Origin: an uncultured Eubacterium sp.
Lineage (GTDB): Bacteria > Bacillota > Clostridia > Lachnospirales > Lachnospiraceae
Direction: 5' to 3'
NCBI GenBank assembly: GCA_958446835.1
Contig: CAUCXT010000010.1
Location: 16,090 to 80,089, forward strand
DNA: 64,000 bases
Shown here: positions 8,568 through 17,425 of the stretch, in pieces
Layout of the letters: each line of letters begins with the position of its first letter
How positions within the stretch are numbered: position 1 is the first letter of the stretch
Notes under the pieces: model-generated
The model's input: the letters and a program-made list of their open reading frames with translations, nothing else
The model's database searches: none
Told to the model about the DNA's origin: nothing
Position numbers and translations under genes: made by a program

Positions 8568-9461
8568 CTATTTCATATCCAGCTTCCACTTTTCAATATC
8601 GCTCACCTTTACCTCAAGAAGCTTCGCAACCTTTTCAAGTGGAATATTATCCTTTAAAAGCGAACATGCCATTTTTTTCTTGGTCTGCTCTATTCCCTGT
8701 TCAACGCCGGCCTCATAAAGCTTTCTGTCCTCTTCCTCTTTATTATACTCAAATATACTCGTCATCTCGACCTCCGAACGGTTCTTTCGAAGAAATTCTT
8801 CAAGGATTCCTTCCCTGATACACTGCTCTATCGCTAATCTGACTCCATCGTCAAGTGAACCCGTCTCTTTCTTATATCTTCTCACCAAGGACACATACTG
8901 CGCGTATTCCCTCAGTGACCCACACTGTTCCATCAACTTGACATTTCTTCCATAATTCACATTAAAGACACGAACCCTGAGTTCAAGTGCAGGGTCATCC
9001 ACAGGTGTCATAAATGAATCTGACAATCTGTATTCACTTACATCCTCCGTATCCGCTTCCCCATTATAAAACACAATAAAATTCGGTGTCGGCAGTTTTA
9101 TCAAAGACGGCGTATATAATGACTTTATATCAACCAGTTCACTGTACTCTGCCGAAATGTAAAACAAATCACGCAAAGGCATATTGGGATTGACCGTTGA
9201 CTGGTGCTCATACAGATATATATTGGTATCCAGAAGAAATGCCAAATCATTTTTCATTCCCATATAAACCGCATTCTCAAGTGTAACAATCTCAAGACCA
9301 TCTACATCATCGTAATGCTTTCCCGATACAGCGTTGTATAATTCAAGCAGCCTCTCTTTGTTTGAAAAAAGCATTCTGAACACCGTATCCTTATACTTGC
9401 GGTTAGCCTTAATTTCCTTCACAATTTGAATTTCTTCGTTTCCACTGTTTTTACGATTCAT
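8568..9461 (-). CDS. Rpn family (COG5464) PD-(D/E)XK nuclease/transposase-like protein
   Basis: A 297-residue protein of the recombination-promoting nuclease family, formerly called PD-(D/E)XK transposase. The N-terminal DTVFRMLFSNKERLLELYNAV and the LLDTNIYLYEHQSTVNPNMPLR region with candidate catalytic D and E-x-Q are family hallmarks. The C-terminal half is charged and ends in the short EKVAKLLEVKVSDIEKW repeat-like helix pair. Related E. coli Rpn proteins cut DNA and promote RecA-independent recombination; some members are phage defence factors. No IS ends were seen. ATG 9461 has GGGAGG 8 nt upstream. Confidence 0.85.
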   Translation of the reverse strand: MNRKNSGNEEIQIVKEIKANRKYKDTVFRMLFSNKERLLELYNAVSGKHYDDVDGLEIVTLENAVYMGMKNDLAFLLDTNIYLYEHQSTVNPNMPLRDLFYISAEYSELVDIKSLYTPSLIKLPTPNFIVFYNGEADTEDVSEYRLSDSFMTPVDDPALELRVRVFNVNYGRNVKLMEQCGSLREYAQYVSLVRRYKKETGSLDDGVRLAIEQCIREGILEEFLRKNRSEVEMTSIFEYNKEEEDRKLYEAGVEQGIEQTKKKMACSLLKDNIPLEKVAKLLEVKVSDIEKWKLDMK

Positions 9462-9498
9462 CAATGATACCTCCCTGTTATTCATAGAGGACATCATC

Positions 9499-9525
9499 AG
9501 ACAGGTGCCGGACACCCCTTACACA
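9499..9525. repeat. degenerate REP-like element
   Basis: GACAGGTGCCGGACACCCCTT resembles the core of the elements at 53059 and 58686 (GACAGGTGTCAGCCCCTT). It lies in the 5' leader of the Rpn-type gene. Weak palindrome, low certainty. Confidence 0.35.
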
Positions 9526-9635
9526 ATCGTCCTCTGCTCAATGTTAATGGAATAAAAGCATAGACTCATGAATAAGAGATGCGCAACATTCGTTACACTT
9601 AGAACATAGTTTTTCAAGAAATATGCTTTAAATTT

Positions 9636-9664
9636 ATTTTACTTCAAAGTATCTTATTTGTCAA
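9636..9664 (-). promoter_or_regulatory. sigma-A promoter of the Rpn-family gene
   Basis: On the minus strand TTGACA (9664-9659) and TAAAAT (9641-9636) are 17 bp apart. This predicts a roughly 170-nt leader before the start at 9461. The gene-free 9462-9820 stretch otherwise holds the REP-like fragment and the divergent tyrA promoter. Confidence 0.65.
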
Positions 9665-9698
9665 CACAGCGTTTGGCAATCCTCCGTATTAAAATAAC

Positions 9699-9728
9699 TT
9701 GTAAATCCCATAATTGTTGTGCTATAAT
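9699..9728 (+). promoter_or_regulatory. sigma-A promoter of tyrA
   Basis: TTGTAA at 9699-9704, 18-bp spacer, perfect TATAAT at 9723-9728 preceded by TG near the extended -10 position. The leader to tyrA is about 85 nt. Confidence 0.7.
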
Positions 9729-9820
9729 AAATCAACGCAATAAAGTATTGTTGTTTTATTCTGAAAATTTCAAATATAGAACAACCTTGAATTTATCATA
9801 GTAAGGAGGCTTACTTGCAG

Positions 9821-10906
9821 ATGAACACACTCACAGTAGGTTTTATAGGTCTTGGACTAATCGGCGGTTCAATAGCAAAGGTACTAAAGAAAAACCGCCC
9901 TGATATATATACTATAGCATACAACAGAAGCGAAGCTCCGCGAAAACAGGCATTAGCTGATGGTGTAATTGATACAGCGACAGGCGAAATAGATGAAAGC
10001 TTCCTTGAATGTGACTTCATTTTCCTGTGTACCCCCGTTGAGCACAATTCCGAATATTTAAGGAAGCTGATACCATTCATAAAAAAAGGCTGCATAGTAA
10101 CCGATGTCGGAAGCGTCAAAGGATATATACATCACACTGTGGAGGAGCTTGGCCTTGAGGAATGTTTTATAGGCGGACACCCTATGGCAGGCTCTGAAAA
10201 GACCGGTTATGATAATGCCTCCGACATTCTGTTGGAAAACGCATTCTATGCCATCACTCCTACAAAGGCAACTACACAGGACATGCTGGCAAGATACATA
10301 GAGCTTGTCAAGCTCACCGGTGCCATCCCGGTTGTGCTCGACCCTGAGCATCACGACTACAGTGTCGCAGGAATAAGCCATGTTCCCCATATCATTGCCG
10401 CCTCACTTGTAAATCTTATAAAGCACTCCGATGATGAGAACGGAACCATGAAGCTCCTCGCCGCCGGCGGCTTCAAGGACATAACACGAATCGCCTCCTC
10501 ATCACCGCAGATGTGGGAACAGATATGCACCACCAACACTGACGCCATCGTAAAGCTGCTCGGCGATTACATTGACTATCTCTCACAAATAAAAGACATT
10601 GTTTCAAGCAAAGAACACTCTGCCATAAATGCCTTTTTTGACGAAGCAAGACAATACCGCAATTCTGTGGCGGACGGCAGAAAGGGTCCGATTATACGCG
10701 AACATACTGTATACTGCAATATTCAGGACAAAGAGGGTGCCCTTTTAGATATCATAAGCAGAATAACCGCATCACATATCAGTATAAAAAACCTTGCCAT
10801 AGTGAATAACCGCGACAGTGAGGACGGAGCGCTCAAGATTTTATTTAACAATGAGCTTGACAAGCTCGCCGCAATCAATGTGCTTGGCGACTGTGTCGTA
10901 CAATAA
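9821..10906 (+). CDS. tyrA: prephenate dehydrogenase with C-terminal ACT domain
   Basis: A 361-residue enzyme converting prephenate to 4-hydroxyphenylpyruvate with NAD, the committed step to tyrosine. The Rossmann motif GLGLIGGS lies at the N terminus, followed by FLCTPVEHN, TDVGSVKG and the catalytic-site GGHPMAGSEKTG. Residues about 290-361 form an ACT domain (QDKEGALLDIISRI), the usual tyrosine feedback site. An in-frame TTG at 9815 has 5-nt spacing from AAGGAGG (9803-9809); the ATG at 9821 has 11-nt spacing. Either could be used. Monocistronic and convergent with spoIIP. Confidence 0.93.
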   Translation: MNTLTVGFIGLGLIGGSIAKVLKKNRPDIYTIAYNRSEAPRKQALADGVIDTATGEIDESFLECDFIFLCTPVEHNSEYLRKLIPFIKKGCIVTDVGSVKGYIHHTVEELGLEECFIGGHPMAGSEKTGYDNASDILLENAFYAITPTKATTQDMLARYIELVKLTGAIPVVLDPEHHDYSVAGISHVPHIIAASLVNLIKHSDDENGTMKLLAAGGFKDITRIASSSPQMWEQICTTNTDAIVKLLGDYIDYLSQIKDIVSSKEHSAINAFFDEARQYRNSVADGRKGPIIREHTVYCNIQDKEGALLDIISRITASHISIKNLAIVNNRDSEDGALKILFNNELDKLAAINVLGDCVVQ

Positions 10907-10932
10907 ATTCCGGCACCGGAAGCAGCCACACC

Positions 10933-12504
10933 CTACTGTATATATGTGTCTGCTTTCGGCGTTCCAACCAGTTCTCTTGCTATCAGCTCCGCAAGCGGCT
11001 CCATCGCGTTAATAACCTCAGCGAAGCTGTTAGTCTGCGCTCCCGCCTCAATCAGCATACTCCTTTTACACAGATGCAGGTTATATCTGTATGCTTCAAT
11101 ATATATACATCTGAAGAAATCAGGATAATATGTCTTTCCAAGCAGATACATCTGATATGTGAGCGCAAGGTTTTCCTTCAGATATGGATTATACAAATAA
11201 TCTATATCTTCCTGATTATTAGAATAGCTTATTCCGTTAAAAAGCATGACCTTTGCAGTAGGCTTTCCGTCTATATCCGTGACAAAATGCAGATTTTCAT
11301 TAACTCCATCCCTGTGCAGATCAATAACCATGTCAATCTCCGGATGTTCCTCTAACACATCCGAAATCTCCTTCTCCGCGTAGGTATACGCCTTGCTCCT
11401 GTCAAGATTTCCTTCCACCATGTCAAATTCCGTGTTTATATGTATCACTTCAAAACCATATTTTTCCTCAAGAAGCTGTGCAAGATAGTCACCAACCTGT
11501 ACTATTGTCATGTCACTGCCACAGGAATCTGCGAATGCCTCCTGTGAATGGGTGTGATACAAAAGTATGCACGGTCTTTTATTATTCACCGACAAATCCA
11601 TCTTTATAAACTCCTCCGGCTTTAATAAATCCCTTGAAAGTGCTGTATGTGCCGGAATTACATAAAAATTATCATGTACAAAATCATAATTTATCAGACT
11701 TTCATAGGCGTAGGGAATGGTTGCATCGGTCTTTGGAATGCTTCCGGCAGGAAGAATATAATCGTCCTGTATATATCCCTGTTCATCACCGAAGCCTCCA
11801 TTATCCCTCTCTGTGCTGTCATTTTTATTATCGCTATTACTTTCGTTGTTCTTATTTTCATTGTAATTATTATTTTCATTATTCATATTGCTGTTATTAT
11901 TTGTTTTATTTCCATTTACTGCATAATTTCCATCTTCTGCGGCATTTTCATCATCAGCTCTGTTTGGGTTATCCCCTCCGGCAGCTGTGGTCTGGTTATT
12001 CTCCCCTGAACCACTGTTATTTTCACCACCGGACATATCTGCATTGTCTACATTCTGCCCACTGTCCGGATGGTTTTCGTTATCGACATATATATTTGTC
12101 GCGACAACATCCCTGTATGCTATGCCACCCGGCAGGTCAGAGTTCATTTCCCACTCCGTACGTCCACTCTCATAGCCGGCCTCCGCCACAGCTCCCGCCG
12201 CCATAAAACGGACAAACGGAAATATATTTCCAAATACAATAACCGCCGGATGTGTGTTCTCAGCATAATAATATAGAGGTTTATCATAAAAGCCTGCCGG
12301 ACAGAATGTATTGCATGCTATTTTTCCACCTATGGTAACTATCCGTCTTAGCCCGGCTTTGCTTAAAGCCCCAAAAACAAATAGAAATGCACAGCTTGTC
12401 ACAATGACAAATGTGATAATTCTGCTCATCGTTTTATTAAAAAATCTATGTCCGGTCACAGCATACTTCCACACATCAAGCTTATTGCAGTATATTCTTT
12501 TCAC
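10933..12504 (-). CDS. spoIIP: stage II sporulation protein P (SpoIIP)
   Basis: A 523-residue peptidoglycan hydrolase that, with SpoIID and SpoIIM, thins septal peptidoglycan during forespore engulfment; family members are amidases and endopeptidases. There is a membrane anchor at about residues 27-50. The catalytic domain (about 310-515) shows LLYHTHSQEAF, the zinc-ligand region VIDLHRDGV and LIEAGAQTN. Between them lies a long disordered linker extremely rich in Asn, Asp, Glu and Ser (about 160-245). GTG start at 12504 with only a weak GGAA upstream, so the exact start is uncertain. It follows gpr by 15 bp, the conserved gpr-spoIIP order. Confidence 0.93.
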   Translation of the reverse strand: MKRIYCNKLDVWKYAVTGHRFFNKTMSRIITFVIVTSCAFLFVFGALSKAGLRRIVTIGGKIACNTFCPAGFYDKPLYYYAENTHPAVIVFGNIFPFVRFMAAGAVAEAGYESGRTEWEMNSDLPGGIAYRDVVATNIYVDNENHPDSGQNVDNADMSGGENNSGSGENNQTTAAGGDNPNRADDENAAEDGNYAVNGNKTNNNSNMNNENNNYNENKNNESNSDNKNDSTERDNGGFGDEQGYIQDDYILPAGSIPKTDATIPYAYESLINYDFVHDNFYVIPAHTALSRDLLKPEEFIKMDLSVNNKRPCILLYHTHSQEAFADSCGSDMTIVQVGDYLAQLLEEKYGFEVIHINTEFDMVEGNLDRSKAYTYAEKEISDVLEEHPEIDMVIDLHRDGVNENLHFVTDIDGKPTAKVMLFNGISYSNNQEDIDYLYNPYLKENLALTYQMYLLGKTYYPDFFRCIYIEAYRYNLHLCKRSMLIEAGAQTNSFAEVINAMEPLAELIARELVGTPKADTYIQ

Positions 12505-12519
12505 GTCAAAATGATGTTC

Positions 12520-13410
12520 CTATTTTTGCGACATTGATATATTGACCGCCTCCGATATCGTAAAGCTTATCCTCTTCACCAGCTCATCCACGTCCTTCGG
12601 TGTGACATACATCTGAAACATGCTCTCAGGTATGAAATCCTGAACCACCTGTTTTCTTCGCGAATAATCCATGCTGTCAAGCAAACCCTCAAGCGCATCC
12701 CCCACGATGGTTGCGGCATCAACGACAGTCGGAACTCCTATCGCGATGACCGGCACCCCCATATTCTTATCATTTATGGCGTTTCTATGGTTTCCGACCC
12801 CTGAACCCGGCATGATTCCCGTGTCTGCAAGCTGTATGGTGTTGGCAAGCCTTGCCGTACTTCGCGCCGCGAGGGCATCAATAACAATCATACAATCCGG
12901 CTTAAGCTCCTTGACAACCCCCATGATAATCTGTGCCGTCTCCATTCCTGTCTGCGCCATAACCCCCGGCGATATGGCGCTCACATATCCGAAGCGCCTG
13001 TCATCCTCAGCCAGCTTCTCCGTAATGTCAAGATTGTTCACCACATACGGTCCCAGCGCATCCGGTGTTGCCTCACGGTTTCCAAGCCCAACCACCATGA
13101 CATGGTACGGCGGTTCCTTTTTCATGTGTCTTTTTATAGTCTCCCTGATATACCCGGCAAGAAACTCAGAGACCTCCCTGTGATAGTCCCCATCATTTTC
13201 GGACAGAGAAACCGTCTCAAAGGTGTAATATACCCCCTTTGCGCGCCCCATGCTCCTCTCACCTGTCTCATTCAGTATTCTAAGCCGGCTCACCTTAACT
13301 CCCGTTCTCTCATCAGTCTGCTCATCAAACACTACCCCGTTAAGACTTCCGTCCTCGTCAAGGCTCTCCTTTGCCTCGAGCGCTAAATCTGTTCTTACTT
13401 TTAACCCCAT
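12520..13410 (-). CDS. gpr: GPR endopeptidase (spore germination protease)
   Basis: A 296-residue aspartic-type protease that degrades small acid-soluble proteins at germination. Recognisable are RTDLALEA near the N terminus (the prosequence and SASP-like cleavage context), VVGLGNREATPDALGP, VIDALAARS and VIAIGVPTVVDAATI. The ATG at 13410 follows GGAAAGG. It forms an operon with spoIIP, and in Bacillus is made in the forespore under sigma-F/G; I could not identify such a promoter here with confidence. Confidence 0.95.
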   Translation of the reverse strand: MGLKVRTDLALEAKESLDEDGSLNGVVFDEQTDERTGVKVSRLRILNETGERSMGRAKGVYYTFETVSLSENDGDYHREVSEFLAGYIRETIKRHMKKEPPYHVMVVGLGNREATPDALGPYVVNNLDITEKLAEDDRRFGYVSAISPGVMAQTGMETAQIIMGVVKELKPDCMIVIDALAARSTARLANTIQLADTGIMPGSGVGNHRNAINDKNMGVPVIAIGVPTVVDAATIVGDALEGLLDSMDYSRRKQVVQDFIPESMFQMYVTPKDVDELVKRISFTISEAVNISMSQK

Positions 13411-13498
13411 GCTGCTGCCTTTCCGATAACTGTTTTTATTTTTTTAACAATTTTCAATATATTTTTCCAAAATTTCTTAAAAAAATTCGTTCCGGTGC

Positions 13499-13527
13499 TT
13501 GACAATTCAAAAAATGCGCTCTATAAT
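13499..13527 (+). promoter_or_regulatory. consensus sigma-A promoter of rpsT
   Basis: Perfect TTGACA (13499-13504), 17-bp spacer and perfect TATAAT (13522-13527), as expected for a highly expressed ribosomal gene. The leader to rpsT is about 87 nt. Confidence 0.9.
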
Positions 13528-13621
13528 ATTCAAGTATGTTTACATTAGTGCTACCGTGTCTGTTCTGATGTAGACACTTATACTTAGAATATTTTTATAT
13601 ACTATTTGGAGGTGTATTGAA

Positions 13622-13885
13622 TTGGCTAACATTAAATCTGCAAAGAAGAGAATTTTAGTTGCTGCTACAAGAGCAGACCGCAATAAGGCAATCAAGTCTA
13701 AGATTAAGACTTATACAAAGAAGGTTGAGGCTGCTGTCGCTGCCGGCGATAAGACTGCTGCTGCTGCCGAGCTTAAGGTTGCATCTACAGAGATCGCTAA
13801 GGCTTGTTCTAAGGGTGTATACCACAAGAACAACGCCGCAAGAAAGGTTTCCAGATTAGCTACTCTTGTTAACAGCATGAACTAA
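13622..13885 (+). CDS. rpsT: 30S ribosomal protein S20
   Basis: An 87-residue basic, Ala/Lys-rich primary 16S rRNA-binding protein. The N terminus ANIKSAKKR and C-terminal KNNAARKVSRL are diagnostic. It uses a TTG start codon with GGAGGTG at 13608-13614 and about 9-nt spacing. E. coli rpsT also starts with a UUG that takes part in autoregulation; whether the same holds here is only suggestive. Transcribed alone from a consensus promoter and closed by a strong terminator. Confidence 0.97.
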   Translation: MANIKSAKKRILVAATRADRNKAIKSKIKTYTKKVEAAVAAGDKTAAAAELKVASTEIAKACSKGVYHKNNAARKVSRLATLVNSMN

Positions 13886-13982
13886 TCTAAGCTTTCTGCA
13901 ACACATAGCAAACTTATTATATAACGAATTTGAACAGGTTATTATACCACTGCTTATTGATAATCTGTTTCTGATTTAATTA

Positions 13983-14025
13983 AAAATAACCCATGATGGT
14001 GGCTGCCCATCATGGGTTATTTTTT
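13983..14025. terminator. bidirectional intrinsic terminator, rpsT/holA
   Basis: An AAAATAACCCATGATGG arm pairs with CCATCATGGGTTAT plus T residues around a short GC-containing loop. It lies between convergent rpsT and holA and touches the holA stop codon at 14024-14026. Confidence 0.9.
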
Positions 14026-15007
14026 ATGCTGCTGAATATTTAACTATTAACATTTCAACTGCTAATCTGTCCTCTAATCTTCCGGTTTTCACCGCTTCCT
14101 CAAGTGTAACACACTCTTCAAGTGCTCTTCTTAACGTCCCCGCCTTAAAAGGTCTTGCCTGCGCCTGAAGCTTTCCGACAAGGAAGCCCTGTATCCCCAT
14201 CTTGCTTGCAATCGCCGCCGAAGCGTTCCCATTCTCGGTAAGCTCCTTTACCATAAGAAGCTGATTGAAATTGCGCGCTATCAGAAACATGATTCTCATA
14301 GGCGGCTCCTTGAGTGTGAGCAAATCATAGTATAATTCAAGTGCCTTTTCCTGATTCTTCTGCGATATGGCAGTTATCATGTCGAATATGCGGTTCGTGG
14401 TCTGTGTGGTGCACACCTCCTCCACATCCTCTGAGGTTATTCTCTCACGCCCCATCGTGTAACATATCAGTTTTTCAAACTCCCTTGATATGTTTTCCAT
14501 TGAGTTCCCCGTCTTTGTGAGAAAAAGCCTTATTGTGTCATCATTCATCACGCGGTTCTCTCTTTTTAGAAGTCCGACAACCCACTTGATTATGTCATTA
14601 TCGCTCTGCTCATTCAGCTCACTTATATAGCCCTTTTCCTTGACCGCCTTATAAAGCCTGTTTCTCTTGTCAACCTCATTCTCTATGAACACAAGAACCG
14701 TCGTGTCCGGGAGATTCTTTACAAGCTCCACAAGCATATCATCCGCCGACGTCTTAAACAACTGGCTGTTCTCAATAACCACAAGCCTTCTGTCCGCAAA
14801 AAAAGGCATGGTATCAGCTATCTCCGCCACCGCCTTACTGTCCGGAGCCTTGCCCTCAAAATACGAATAATTCATTGTGTCTCCGTCAGGAACTATCGCT
14901 TTTTTCAGCCTGTCGCGGAGCCACTTTTTCAAATAGTCCTCACTGCCATACAAAAGATATACAGGCTTGAAGCTGCCTGATTTGATATCAGCCGTAATAT
15001 TTCTCAT
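14024..15007 (-). CDS. holA: DNA polymerase III delta subunit
   Basis: A 327-residue clamp-loader subunit that opens the beta sliding clamp. The N terminus (SFKPVYLLYGSEDYLKKWLRDRL), the central VLVFIENEVDKRNRLYKAV and the C-terminal collar domain (ARNFNQLLMVKEL ... ALEECVTLEEAVKTGRL) match the family and its usual length. In-frame TTG 15019 and GTG 15016 exist, but the ATG at 15007 has GGTGA about 6 nt upstream. Frequently found next to rpsT in Firmicutes, here convergent. Confidence 0.94.
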   Translation of the reverse strand: MRNITADIKSGSFKPVYLLYGSEDYLKKWLRDRLKKAIVPDGDTMNYSYFEGKAPDSKAVAEIADTMPFFADRRLVVIENSQLFKTSADDMLVELVKNLPDTTVLVFIENEVDKRNRLYKAVKEKGYISELNEQSDNDIIKWVVGLLKRENRVMNDDTIRLFLTKTGNSMENISREFEKLICYTMGRERITSEDVEEVCTTQTTNRIFDMITAISQKNQEKALELYYDLLTLKEPPMRIMFLIARNFNQLLMVKELTENGNASAAIASKMGIQGFLVGKLQAQARPFKAGTLRRALEECVTLEEAVKTGRLEDRLAVEMLIVKYSAA

Positions 15008-15140
15008 TGCAATCACCAATTCATGTTTTTAATATCTTGTCTTTGTGGGTGTTTTTCTGCTCTTTCGGATTTCTATGCCCACGTATTTGCGCTTTTGCTT
15101 TTTTCCGTTTTCCGGCTTTTGTGGATATTTTTCTTCTATT

Positions 15141-16010
15141 TCACGCCTTAAGTATCTCCGAAAGATTTCTCTGTATACCCTGTGCAATCTCCGGCTTATT
15201 CATGGAGTATACATGGATATTCTTGACGCCATTTGCCATAAGGTCGATAATCTGGTCGGTCGCATAGGCTATGCCAGCCTGCTTCATTGCCTCCTCCGAA
15301 TCGCCGAACCTGTCGACTATGTTCTTGAAGCGCTCAGGCACATTACAGCCCGACAGCTTCACCGCGTTCTTAACCTGTCCCTTCTTGGTAATCGGCATGA
15401 TTCCCGGAATAATCGGAACAGTTATGCCTGCCTCCCTAAGCCTGTACATAAAATTAAAAAATATATTATTGTCAAAAAACATCTGTGTTGTCAGGTACTC
15501 ACAGCCCGCGTCGACCTTTCTCTTAAGCCCTAAAATGTCCTCTTTCTTATTTGCCGAATCAGGGTGTACCTCCGGATAGCATGCGCCACCGACACAGAAA
15601 TCACCCATTTCCTTTATAAGCTCCACAAGCTCGGAGGCGTGGGAAAAATCTGTAAATACTTCCCCCTCATAGTTCTTCGGAATATCACCTCTGAGGGCAA
15701 GAATGTTCTCAATTCCCGCACTCTTCATCTCTGAGAGCGCCGCCTTGATTCCCTCTCTATTGGCACATACACAGGTAAGATGTGCTATGGTCGGAACATT
15801 ATATTTCTCCTGAATCGCCTGCGCAAGCGCAATCGTATGCCCCTTGGTGCTTCCGCCGGCACCGTAAGTCACGCTCATATAGCTCGGAGAAAGCCCGGCT
15901 ATCCCGAAGGCTGCCGCCTCAACATTCGCAAAATCCGTATCCTTCTTAGGAGGAAATACCTCGAATGACAATGTAGGCTTTTCACCGTTTATTATGTCTC
16001 TTATCTTCAT
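15141..16010 (-). CDS. metF: methylenetetrahydrofolate reductase
   Basis: A 289-residue TIM-barrel flavoenzyme reducing 5,10-methylene-THF to 5-methyl-THF for methionine synthesis or one-carbon (Wood-Ljungdahl type) metabolism. LSFEVFPPKKD near the N terminus supplies the catalytic Glu; VTYGAGGSTKGHT, LALRGDIPK, TTQMFFDN and IPGIMPITK are typical. ATG 16010 with GAGGTA 5-6 nt upstream. No methionine-biosynthesis neighbours are present. The 130 bp between it and holA is pyrimidine-rich on the plus strand and holds no recognisable gene. Confidence 0.95.
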   Translation of the reverse strand: MKIRDIINGEKPTLSFEVFPPKKDTDFANVEAAAFGIAGLSPSYMSVTYGAGGSTKGHTIALAQAIQEKYNVPTIAHLTCVCANREGIKAALSEMKSAGIENILALRGDIPKNYEGEVFTDFSHASELVELIKEMGDFCVGGACYPEVHPDSANKKEDILGLKRKVDAGCEYLTTQMFFDNNIFFNFMYRLREAGITVPIIPGIMPITKKGQVKNAVKLSGCNVPERFKNIVDRFGDSEEAMKQAGIAYATDQIIDLMANGVKNIHVYSMNKPEIAQGIQRNLSEILKA

Positions 16011-16102
16011 TTTGTACCTCGTATTTTTCCCATATATTATTTAATATAGCATTTTTCACAGGTACAGGCAAGCGGCAAATCTGATTGAGCATATCCCATC
16101 AA

Positions 16103-17425
16103 CTACTCAGCATTCTTCTCAATATCAACTCCCATATCCGAAAGCGAAAATCTCCCATTTTCGTCATATACTATCCGTCCGCTTACAGTCATATTATAAG
16201 GGCATCCCCAGTTCATTATGTAATGTGGTTTATCATCATGTTCATCACGGTCTGCCACTATGTCTGCCTGCGCTTTGAAGTACCACGCACCGCCACGCTC
16301 CTCAAAGCTGCAATCGTAACCAAAATAAATATCTCTGAACAAAAGTATCTCATCATATTCCTTTAAGCTCTCAAATTTCTGTGTAAGGTCGATAACACCT
16401 GCCGTCTCACCGTTTAACATCACCGTTATAATTTTCCCTGTATCATCGACGGAATAGTCAACCGCCTTATCTACGTCATCAAATATATTCCTATATTCAT
16501 TGATACTGTACCATGCTTCCCCTGAGTTCTCCTTGCTGTAATCCGCGTCAATTATATAGAACTCCTGGCATGACACACCTGTACCGGTCTGCATGAGCGT
16601 CACAATAGCATATTCAGTCATTCCGTCATTATCATAATCCCCACAGCCAAACTCCGGCGCTCCCATATACATTGATATCCAGCCAAGCCAGACAGGGATA
16701 ATATGCTCCCCATCCCTTATTATCATTCCCTCTCCGTCATTAAATCCGTATAGAACAATATCCGAATCCGGCGCAGAGCCAAGAATCAGGAACTCATCAC
16801 CAGACTCATTATAATATTCTCTTGAGTATACCTTCGTCACCTGTCTCAGACTGTCCGCATCAGCCACATTCATATATTCATTTCTTGAAACAACCCTGTG
16901 GTACCAGTCCGAATCGACATCCTCCTCAAACAAAGGACACCACAATCCTGATGTGCCACGGTTTTCCATAGCGATTGCCCTTTTGCTTCCGTCTGAAAGC
17001 GTAAATTCAACTATCTGGTGCGAATTTACTCCGTAGCTGTTATAGTTGTAAATCATATATGAAACATAATCAATTCCAAGCAAGGTCTGCGCAGAGCTCA
17101 CCGGATTTTTTAATTTCTCATAAAATCCGGAGCCCCCGGTCTTAAGTTCTTCCGCCAACAAAGCAAACACCCGGACTGTAGCTCCATTTTCATCTGATAC
17201 CCATTTCCCCAGAAAATCTATTCTGTCCTGTGCACGTTCATACTGTTCGTACACGGTTAATAAAAGTTTACTGTCATAGTACTTAAGCTTTCCATCCCAC
17301 GCTGCCAGTGCATCGGCAGAGCTTATATTGATACCACCTATGATATCATATACATCATTTTCCGAATACTCCTCCGAAAATCTCATATACCACACAATGT
17401 CACTTTCAGCAGCGCTGTATATCAC
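16103..17425 (-). CDS. hypothetical protein, downstream partner of blaR1
   Basis: A 440-residue soluble-looking protein I cannot assign to a named family. It is rich in Asp, Tyr and Glu. Near residue 255 it has CGDYDNDGMTEYAIVTL, which resembles an FG-GAP/VCBS calcium-binding blade (DxDxDG). A second segment near residue 205 (EFLILGSAPDSDIVLYGFND) may be another blade. The GTG start at 17425 overlaps the blaR1 stop codon by four bases, so translation is probably coupled. The lack of a signal peptide fits a domain split off from the secreted C-terminal part of BlaR1-like proteins, but that is inference. Confidence 0.7.
   Translation of the reverse strand: MIYSAAESDIVWYMRFSEEYSENDVYDIIGGINISSADALAAWDGKLKYYDSKLLLTVYEQYERAQDRIDFLGKWVSDENGATVRVFALLAEELKTGGSGFYEKLKNPVSSAQTLLGIDYVSYMIYNYNSYGVNSHQIVEFTLSDGSKRAIAMENRGTSGLWCPLFEEDVDSDWYHRVVSRNEYMNVADADSLRQVTKVYSREYYNESGDEFLILGSAPDSDIVLYGFNDGEGMIIRDGEHIIPVWLGWISMYMGAPEFGCGDYDNDGMTEYAIVTLMQTGTGVSCQEFYIIDADYSKENSGEAWYSINEYRNIFDDVDKAVDYSVDDTGKIITVMLNGETAGVIDLTQKFESLKEYDEILLFRDIYFGYDCSFEERGGAWYFKAQADIVADRDEHDDKPHYIMNWGCPYNMTVSGRIVYDENGRFSLSDMGVDIEKNAE

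Noticed and set aside
8568..9461. Calling the Rpn-family gene an insertion sequence
   Set aside because: No terminal inverted repeats or target duplication were seen; family members usually stand alone.
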